Shown here: one piece after another, positions 17,934-28,968 of the stretch
How the letters are laid out: each line of letters begins with the position of its first letter
Position numbering within the stretch: position 1 is the first letter of the stretch
Assembly (NCBI GenBank): GCA_021292105.1
Contig: CM037868.1
Location: 579,549 to 643,548, forward strand
Source: Anadara kagoshimensis
Lineage: Eukaryota > Mollusca > Bivalvia > Arcoida > Arcidae
Length of the DNA: 64,000 nucleotides
Direction of reading: 5' to 3'
Notes under the pieces: generated by a model
Told to the model about the DNA's origin: nothing
What the model saw: only the letters and a program-made list of their open reading frames with translations
Database searches by the model: none
Made by a program: the position numbers and the translations under genes

Positions 17934-20900
17934 CTGAAACATAGCAGATGATGAGTAAATTGAACCAAACAAACCATATAAATAAAATACATATTTGCAT
18001 CATCAATGTTAACTGTAAATTTAACTGTATTCAAGACAGAATTGCAATAATTATCTGGATAAGAATGACAGCATGATTAAATTAAACTGGTCCTTGTTGT
18101 GAAACATACATTGTATTTAAGTTCATTGATGATTGATCATTATTGCCGAGTTTGTCACTATTTTCCAATCTTCAGTCAGAAATGGTCCAGGAATGACCAC
18201 TATTTTTTAGTGTTGCCCTAAGCAAATATGAATTAGAACCATTTCTTGAGAGCCAAAAACGCCATCCGCCCGACCTCAACATTGACGTCTTGATTAATTA
18301 ATCCCTAATACCCTTAATCACTTGACCACAGTGCACTTTTACCAAACAAAACACTATAATTAAGCTTTAAAGTTTATATAAAAGACATACATACCTTTAG
18401 CACAGTTCTTTTTCACAGCTACTGTTCTTTTTTTGGACACAGTTTTTGGGGTTTCTGAAATTACAGGAATAGTATTTATATTAGACTAATACTTTTCTAC
18501 CTACTAAAGTGACAAAAGTTTTCATCATAACTAGTCACTATAACACAAGTTCCTATTAAAAGATTCCATCGCCCCTTCCCGATAGGCTAAAGTACTTTGC
18601 ATGTATGTTGCCAGGTGGTATGAAATGAGACAAAACCGTGAACGTTACATGCATATCAAGAATTAGACATTTAAGTTGGTGCCTTTCTTTCCAAACTATT
18701 TGGTGAAATTATGAATTACAATTAATGAAAATTTTCATTCTTTACCAAAGTTCACAAGAATTTATTTAAAATCACAATTTTAATCTTTGGAATACAAATG
18801 TCCCTGGATGGACGTATGAAAACTATGCAAGCAGTGAAATTCATAAATTTAGAATTATGGTCTTTCCTATCAAATAAAACAAAATTTCTATGTTTAATCT
18901 TGCACAGCAAAATGTGCCCCAGGAGGTAAATTGGCACTTTTCAGTACAACAATATGGACAATCCATTACTTTCATACATTTGAGTCGAGTATAGGGTGTT
19001 ATTTTATTTGAAATTTACATTTTACATACAGCTTACATCTTCTTTCAGGTGTACTAAAAATGCATTTAAATGTCCAATTCATATCAAGACTTTTACAAAT
19101 GACACTAAATAGGTTTTCAAAGACAGATACATGTTCATGCATATGACAGAATTTTGGATATGTAGAAAGCCTTTAAAATAAAACTAGAACTGTCTCTGAA
19201 AGAGACTAATACCCTCAATTGTTGGTAGAGAATTTTGATCAGTGCATTCTTATGATGCTTGTCATCTATGCATAATTTCTGAAAAATTGGATCATAATAA
19301 TATTATTAATTTAACCTTTTGATAAATTACATGTATGGCCAAAATGAATGTTTGAAAACTTCGAAGTCTGGAAATGGCTAACATCTGTGCATATTTTCAA
19401 AAAATTGGTTCATATGTAACTGAATTAAACTCCGGAAAAATTGTGTCTATGGATGGACAGACAGACAGATGGACAGACATTCTGGTATACCCCACCTAAC
19501 TTTGTTGTGAAGGTATAGCTATAAAACAAAAAGAGTTTAATTACCTGCAAGTGCTTCATTTTCATCACTTTCACTAAAGTCCATTACATCTGCAACATCT
19601 CTTTCAATGACTGTTAAATCCTCTGTTTCAGATTCACTTTCACTTTCAAGTATTTCTGCAACAAAAGAATAAACTAAACCTGACCTTTTTTATATGTAAT
19701 TGGTTTTGCTGTTATCTAAAACATGGAACAAAACATCAACTTTTACAATGTTTAGATTCAATATTTCTAGGAAGAACAGTATTCTTAGTTTCTTATCATA
19801 TCCAACAAACATACCACTCACAATTTCTGAGCAAATTTCCAATAATGATATGAAATAATGGCAATTATATCTTATCTTATCTTATCTTATCTATATTTGA
19901 CACCTTTTAATAGGCCATAGGCCTCTCTGGTGCATTTTAATAATTGTCAGCCAGATCACACTAGCCTACACTTATGTGACCATGACTGGCAGTGTGTATT
20001 GTGCATATGTCTGCTTTGTACTAGTGCGCACTCAGGGCAACTTTTTAGGTGCTAGCTCACCGAGACGACAATTGCAGAGGTTGCAGCCTCACCGGTCCAT
20101 TATCCTGACACCGGATAAGTCAGCAGCAATGTGAAATGAAGTAACTTGCTTAAGGTCACAACATGCCCCGACAGGATTCGAACCCACGACCCTTCGATCT
20201 GGAGTCTGACGCTCTACCAACTGAGCTACATGCTTCCACAATATATAATTATATATATTTGAACATATGAATGCACAATATTATAACAATATGCCAAAGA
20301 GACCTATGAGACTTCAATGCAATATTTGTCACCAGCTATTATATAAATCTTTGTATACAAATTGTGGTGTGCAATATGTAGACCTAGAGGCAATGTACAA
20401 TATACATGTACATAATTCAAGTGCAAGTCACAATTGATAATTATGCCCGTTTTAGATTACAAATAATTTCATGAATTGCATTACCAGATTTGTTTATAAA
20501 AAATGCATGAATGACCATATGCATACTTGCAAATCTTAAGTTTTACATACCTTTCTCTGGAACAAATTCAATTTCATCAAAATCTTTGCCTTTGTACTTT
20601 GCAATGGTGCCATTGTTAATGCTGTGCAAAATCTTTGTAACTTTGGCTGCTTGTGATGCATTTTCAGGCAGGCGATAAAATTCTCTGTGAACCCTGATGT
20701 CGTGGCCTTGAAATGTAGCTAAAATATCTTGAGAATTTTCACTCAAATTAAGAACCTGTGCTAATGTTGCCAACTGTTTCCTCAATTTTGTGGATGTTAA
20801 CGATGAAGGATGTTCCACCCCTGCCTCCTTTGACAATTTCCTAAGACAATCAGAACCTCTGTATGGTTTTGTGAATTCTCCTGGCCTTGCAAATAAGTAT

Positions 20901-23900
20901 GGCTGTTTGACATTTGCTTTGTTCCTATTATCAATCAATACTTCAATTTGTTGTCTCATCTTGTCAGTTAGAAGAACTGGTACCTTCCTGCCTCTTTTTC
21001 CTCTGATTTCAACTCTTGTATGCGATGTGCAGAGACGTTTTTCAAATTCTGTCAGTGTACTCATCACTACAGGATCAGGTCTACCACTGCCATTTTTAAT
21101 GGCATCATTAAATCCTTCAAGCAACATTCTTTCTGCTTCGCCACTTCTTCTCCTATTAAATAAAATGACTTGTGTCAGGAGAACTTGAGCTAGTTTAGAG
21201 TATAAATCAGGGTTGTTTCCAATCTTCTTGCAAAGACTGTTTGCGGTAGATTCCAAGTACTTGTTCAGCTTGACAACATCATCTGTCAATGGGAGCATTT
21301 GAGTTTTATTGTACTTCTGATTATCAAGCGAGTTTAAGGCTACAGAAGAAACATCATCCTTCCAATCACTTGTATACAGGCACAGAAAATCTTCAGCTTC
21401 TTTCTGTTTACATTTGTTGTTTTCTTTTATTGCATCTGAACGTTTATATCGAGCACATTTTTCAGGCTCTGTCCTATTTTTAGGGCTAGAGATGGAGTTT
21501 TAAACATCTGACTCTGTTCATCATACCCAGCTACAATTTTATACATTTTATTAATACATCCCAGTTGCAGCTTTTAAGCACATCATCAACTGACTTTACA
21601 TTAGATACGGATTTGCAGCAAACAACAAGTCGACCAAGTTCACGTAGTTTCTGAGATATGTACTGTATCTTATGCTCTTGTGGGCCATGTTTCTTGAGTA
21701 ATCTTTCTCCAAAGTTTATAATGCGTTTGTCTTGTTCAACAGTAAGTTTGACATCATCATTTTGCATTTTCAAAAAGACTTTGTCTGCTAGTATTTTACT
21801 ACTGCTGTTACATGGAAGCAATGAACGGCCATTTTTAATATGTTCTCTATCACTGTCTTTTGGATCTTTAGCAACACAGGAAGACTGGTGTTTCCACAAG
21901 TCACTTTTTTTGTACAATGCTTTGCAATGAAAGCAAGGAACAAAATCTGTTACTTTCAACTATCATCATTTTGCCTGTATTTGGGAATGATCATTCCATG
22001 CCCCTTTTCTATTACAGCATAATTATGAGCAAAGTCTCCACGGTTAACAAGTTCTTCCCAGCATTTTCTTCGGTTCATACTTCTCTTTGGCAGAGCAAGA
22101 ATTTTAGCCACTTCAATTTCATTTTGGTGCTTTAATGATAAATGTCTTGATATGTTTGGCAACACTATTCCACAAAAAACACATGCATGGCATTTATTGG
22201 AAAGATTTCCTTTAGAATTTTTATTGGCTGCCTGAATAACAATTTTCTTCTCCTGACTGAGCACTGGAAAAATAGCACTTGTTTTATCTTCATTTTCACT
22301 ATCCGATACATGTACATTTTTGTTGTGAATTGCTGGAATTCAAAATTAAACCATAATGTATATATAGAAAACACAAATGTATTGTTTAAATATAGTCAAA
22401 AAGTTGATATATAAATGGAATAACAATTTCAAAGGTAATAATTTACTGTTCATGTCCCCAAAACATTACTCTTATACATGCACGTACTTGATATTTACTA
22501 TATACAACATGTCTTATGTGAATCAATAAGTAACTCAGTGCTTGGTCTGTTATTGGAAGATCATGGGTTCAAAACCTGACTGAAGTCTGACCTAAGACTG
22601 GAAAGTGGGTAGTGACTGTTCTTTTGCCAAGCACTCAGCTTTACGAAAAGAAAGTCAGTTCTTTCGTATGGAAACTTACAAAAATGAGGTCCTGTGTCAG
22701 GGTAGATTTGGCATAAAAAGAACCCTGCTGTGTAATGTCATCAGCGCAATGCACAGGCAAAATTTCTGCACCTTCGTCTATAACTGGTGATGTCTCAATA
22801 TAAGTGAAATATTCTTGACTAGGATGTTAAACACCATTACTCCAGTCCACTCTTACATGAATCATGGCAATCATTACAACCCATGTTACTGTATGATGTC
22901 CAATGTCTGTATTTATAATGTTGTATGCAAGGTCTTCACACACAGTATGCGTGTGATATCTGAAATACTTCATATGCTTCATGTCAGCATACTATGTGTG
23001 TGTAATATGAATCAAGGGCACTACACTTTCAGTCCACTACATGTGTTTGGACTTTACAAACCATTGAATGTAGGCAATGTGGATCACAAAAATGCAGGAT
23101 AATAGTATCAGTGTGAGTACATTTGTATTCATGTTACAAGTTCCAAGTTGTACAACATTTATAGCGGGAATTATTACTGGTACAGCAGAAAAGGTCACAG
23201 TAATAACCTATATGTACATTATATGCAAATTCTTGTATATCAACATTTTATATCAATATATAAAGTTAAATACCAATAAAAATCACAAACGTCAATTGTT
23301 TTTAGAAAAGATGCAGGAATTTAGTAGAATAAGAAAGCAGGTCACAGATCACTGCCCTATACATAGTTTGTAGTGCAATGCATTTATATCAATCTAATGC
23401 AAAATGTTTCTAATGCAAGTCAAATATTTTTTTAAACTTTTAAGAAAAATCAACAAAACACGAAAAGAAGTCAATGTCTATGATCTAACTTTAAAGAAAA
23501 CTGAGTTAATTTAATCTAAAACAATTATTATGATGATTGTCACAATACTTTGATATAAGAACAGATTATGATAGTCTACAGAGGTTGCTCCAAATACATA
23601 ATTATAATAGTTTCTGATAGTACCATATGAGAGGCATGTACCTTTATATTAACACAAAATATAAAATGCTTTCTTAGCATAAAACTACATCAAATTTCCT
23701 TAACAGTAAAGGTAAAGGTGAAAAGACAAAGGTTTTAACTTATGGTTAAAAATACACTGTAGTAGAAAATTTGCATCTGAAAAACGTGTACATGGCAATC
23801 AAATGTAACCAAGAATACAAAACACTACAATACAATATTCAAAAACAAAGAAAATACAAACACATATAAGGACCAATGATTATATAAGCCCCGACTTTGA

Positions 23901-24444
23901 ACAGCATAGTAGTAAATGTCCAGCAGTGTGGTATAGTACTATTGGAGGCCTTAAGCCATCCTACTATTATAACAACCAGTGGTCCACAAATACACACATT
24001 TAAAATTAAAAATAAACCTTACCTTTTTCAAAAGAACAACCGTTATTTGTTGATGACTGAGTTGGATAGTGTTTATTGTCATCATCATCATCATCATCAT
24101 CACACATATCCTCTTTCTGAATGAGATCTGGAAGTAAAGTAGAAACATATATTGGGTATTAAAATATGCAAATTTAAGTTTACAATTGACAATCAACACT
24201 TAATTTCACAATATTGTATGATTTGACAAGTAGCTTATAGCAAGCAAGTCTCTGGTTCCTACATCTTTAAAAGTGGATGTTAATGTCAACAGTTACAACA
24301 AGTGTATTATAAATTTAACCAAGTAAGGAAATCTTCATATACACATATATTTCAAAATCTTTCTAGATCTCTTACAATCTTACCTTTCTCAGAAGAACTA
24401 TCATCATCCGTTGATGATTCAGTTGATAATTCAGTTGGACAATA

Positions 24445-24476
<32 letters not shown>

Positions 24477-26306
24477 GAAGTCCATCCTCTCTCTGAATAA
24501 GATCTGAAAGTAAAGCAGAAAAAATTCATACAAACTCTTAAACTAAATCACAATAACAGTTACAATTACAATGACAGTAACTTCTTTGCTTTATATTTGT
24601 AAGAATCTTTAGTGAGGTTTACTTCATTGTTATTTGGAATTTGGAACACAGAAACGTGAAAAACAAGAACACTATTTTTCTGCCTGTGATTTACGTGTAT
24701 GTACACAAATTATGATAAATTGTCATTTGCGATATCACAATACATATTTGTCCACATCATCATCTCTAATGAATAATGCATCATAGCTATGTGTATTTAC
24801 TTATGCACTGGGTTGCATGTGTGTCATAGAAAGTAGCGAGTTGCATGTGTGTGCATGCATTATGCATCATTGCTAGGTACTTATGTACTGGGTTGCATGT
24901 GTGTCATAGAAAGAAGTGAGTTGCATGTGTGTGCATGCATTATTGCTAGGTAATTATGTACTGGGTTGCATGCGTGTCATAGAAAGTAGCGAGTTGCATG
25001 TGTGTGCATGCATTATGCATCATTGCTAGGTACTTATGTACTTGGTTGCATGTGTGTTCAAGAAAGTAGTTGAATTGAATGTGTGTGCATGAATTATTCA
25101 TCATGGCTATGTGTACTTACTTCTGTGTCTCACAGAAAGTAGTGAATTGCATGTGTGTGTATAGATAATGCCTCGTGACTATTTGTGTTTACTTATGTAC
25201 TGAGTTGCATATATGTGTGTGCATGGATTACACATTATGCTATGTGCATTTACTGATATACATTGGACACCATATCTAAATTTTTTTACACTCTTACCTT
25301 TCTCGAAGGAACTATCATCATCAGTTAATTTAGTTGATACTTTATTTGAACGATCATGAATATTGCCATCAGTATCATCATGCCCATCCTCTTTCTGATT
25401 AAGAACTGGAAGTAAAGCAGAAAATTTGCATAAAAAATAGGAAATTAAATCACAATAAGATATATATATATATATATACATACAGTATAACCTGTGTATA
25501 AAGACCATCCCTGGGACTGAGCAAAAGTGGACTTAATAGACAGGTGGACTTTATATAGAGGGTCACTTTATGAACGAGTAAACATGTATTGTTGATACTG
25601 GTATACAAATAAATGAAAATAATATCTATAATACCTATTAAAATACCCTTTTGTTTAATTTTGTTAAAATTATTTTTATGATATTTAAAAAAAAAAGATT
25701 TATTATCAATCATAGAAGATATTTGAAAAGTGCATTATAATTTTAATGGGCTGTACATCTGATCACATGGTAACAGTTTATCAGTATACACCTGACTACT
25801 GTCTTTGTTTTCTTAGGAAACAGGGTGTCACTAATTAAAACAATAGGTATAGAAAACATACTGCCCAAAATAACAAAGACTGTTTCTAAATGCTGATCTA
25901 ATGGCTTCAGTCATTGACATGAGTATAAGGACTTCACATTTTTCCCCTCAAATTTTTACTTATAATAACTCATCTATACTCTTTGCAACAAAAATTTGTA
26001 AAACTTATACAATGATAATTGATTTATAATAATTATATATTTCTAATCTTCAAGCATTAAGAATATAATAATAACTTGGTAAAAAAATTACACTAAAATT
26101 ATAATATGAAAAATAACTTTTAAAAAAGTTGATTGAAATATTGGACTTTATAGACAGGTTGAGAAGTCATTTGGGACTAATAAGGGTGGACTCTATTCAC
26201 ATTAGACAGGTGGACTTTATATACAGGGTCATATAGTAAAATCCATTGGGGATACTTCAGACCGGTTGCTATAGACAGGTGGACTCTATAGCATGTTATA
26301 CTGTAG

Positions 26307-26345
<39 letters not shown>

Positions 26346-28934
26346 GTTCAAATAATATGAATAAAGAACAATTGGGAAACAACTCTACTGGCCTTTATAA
26401 GTAGGTGGCCCTTACATAGAAGTGGTCTTTAGGGCAGGTTGGACTGTATATATATATATATATGATTTCTAAAATGTAATCTAATGACACTTTTTTGATA
26501 CTGTAATTTTAAACACCTATCTGTGACTTAACTGCTTAGGGCTAACTGAATTTGAACCTAAAATTCCGGACATGATAGGAATCCATTATTAGTGATTACA
26601 TTTCTCTAACAGCAAATGAAAATGAAAGCATCATAAGCATTTGGCATTTTGAATCTTATCATTTTTATCTTACCCCCCTCCATTTCATCTTCGCTCTCTG
26701 ATGATGAATCATCATATTCGCTGTCTGATGATGAATAACCACATTCGCTCTCTGATGATGAATCATATTCGCTCTCTGATGATGAATCATATTCGCTCTT
26801 TGATGATGAAACATCACATTTATCATTGGATGAATTTGGATTACTTTTTGTAGCACTCACTGCTTTCTTTGGTTGATTTAGTTCAAATGGATCTGAATCT
26901 GAATCTGCAAAAAATATTCATAAAATACTAAATAATGAGGAATGACTAAAACCTTAATACCATAGCCAATAAGATTTTTAGTACTATATTTCGTCACTTA
27001 TAACCAACAGTTTTAGACCAAAAATAATTTTTGAAAGGGGTCTACAAGAAAATTAATCTTGGCCATGTCTGTCATGTATACTGAACATAGGCCACAATCG
27101 TCATCAGAAATAATAGATCAGAGTGGTGGGTTTGCCCTAGGTTGTGTTATAACCAAAAAATATGGTATATGATTATTTAAATACTAGAAATCTTAGTAGC
27201 TACAATACAAAAGTTTTGTTATCTTTACTAAACAATCATCAAAATGAAAATAAAAAACAAAACAAAAAACAATATATATATATATTTAACAATGTTTTGA
27301 CAGGACCACTAAAATTCATCTTACCAACTGAGAAAAGCCTGATGAATAGGTTGGCTGAATATTAAAAATGGTATAACTAAAGTTGTGTACATGTAGCTGA
27401 GCTATATGTGGTTTGACAATGTCATTGACCATTCTGATTATATTCAGAGGCTAATAAAATACACGATATCTAGAGATAGACTGATGGCATTTCACACCAG
27501 AGTCAAGATTTTTACTGATGGTCAATTTTGGGATAGAGGAAGAAATGGGTGTACCCAGAGAAAACCACTGAACTTGATTGAGCAAGTTGACAGATTTTTT
27601 CACACTAGGATCTACACAAGGATTATTTGACATATTGTACAATCAGAAAGATTCCTGAAACCATGTTTGGTATGTTTGGAATAAATAGTGGACTAAATAT
27701 AAAGCACTAGTATGAGACTGAAAAAAATTCTTAATTTTCAATTCACCAAGATACAAGTAAATGATACCCACATATTAATAAAGAATTGTTTAGTGACAAT
27801 TATCAATTAAGTATATAGTACATTTGGTCTGCTCCGCTAAATTAAGAAAATAACCTACGATCAATGAAAAACATAACATGAACTAAAACAGCATGCTTAA
27901 GATTAAGATAACTATAAACAAAATGAACATATGCAAGTCTCATCACCAAATTTGGCTCATGGGCAAACTTTAACAATTTTTTTTAAATAACAAAATAAAC
28001 AGCAATAAACAAATTCACCAACATAGAACAATGTAGAAGCTAGTTTTCACTCAATTTACTGATTTATTGTTCGCCAGCACTAAATATTACTTTACTCTAT
28101 TCAATCCAATTCAATAATAGATACAACTTTGACTATACATAATATGTATCTGTAATGTTTTGATTGGCTCTGATATGAATATGAACTAAAGAAACATCAA
28201 GCACTGCTTGCTAACGAAAAAGTCTTAAAAAAATAATAAGAATTCAAGTGAAAACTGTACATTTACATTGCTATTGACCAATAACAAAAACTGTTACCCG
28301 AATCAGATTCCACTGGAATTTTATTGCAAGATTTGTTCTGCAAATGTGTAATTTTAAAATTTAAATTTATTGTTCAGACTTTTTATGAGAAATTGCTTGA
28401 CAATGTTATGTATAGATCCAAATTTAGCACATTCCTTGTTTTTTTTTCATGTATATTTTCTTACCAATATTTTAAAAGCAAAAGATGATGTTCAGGAAGC
28501 ACTGCTTTGCCTAGTTACTCAGACAAAAGGTTACCAAGTAGTCTTATTCAAATTCCTAGAGCAATTGGTAAGATGTACACCTCCAATCTAAGCATTAATT
28601 CCTCATTTTATTTTCATATCTTCCCCCCTCCCCCATATATTCTACTATCAATTTATAAAAAGTTTAGAGGACACTTATTTTTTTAGATGACCTGTGAAAC
28701 ACATAAACTTACCAGATTCCTCCATTCTAAGTTTTTGTCAGCATCGCCATAATCATAACGTATTTCTTGACCTTTAGGAATAGTTTTGGTCGCATACAGA
28801 CAGAGTCTTGGATAGTTGCTGTTAAAGACTTTAAGCTTCATTTTTGAGTTGCATTTTGCACTTTTAACTGCTGAATCATTCACATAGCGACACAACCTGT
28901 TATTTGTGTCAGTGGCATCAATACTGACAAAGAC

Positions 28935-28968
<34 letters not shown>

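Noticed and set aside
20169-20235. tRNA gene (minus strand, CCA anticodon)
   Set aside because: D- and T-arm boxes are present but the anticodon stem does not pair, and a SINE body with simple-repeat tail follows. The other tRNA-like heads listed were judged SINE-derived as well.
20790-21188. 132-codon plus-strand open frame
   Set aside because: Antisense shadow of the recombinase exon, with no domain or splice support.
21453-21959. Programmed -1 frameshifting in the recombinase exon
   Set aside because: No X XXY YYZ slippery site precedes the breaks, and each is explained by one missing base in a short run.
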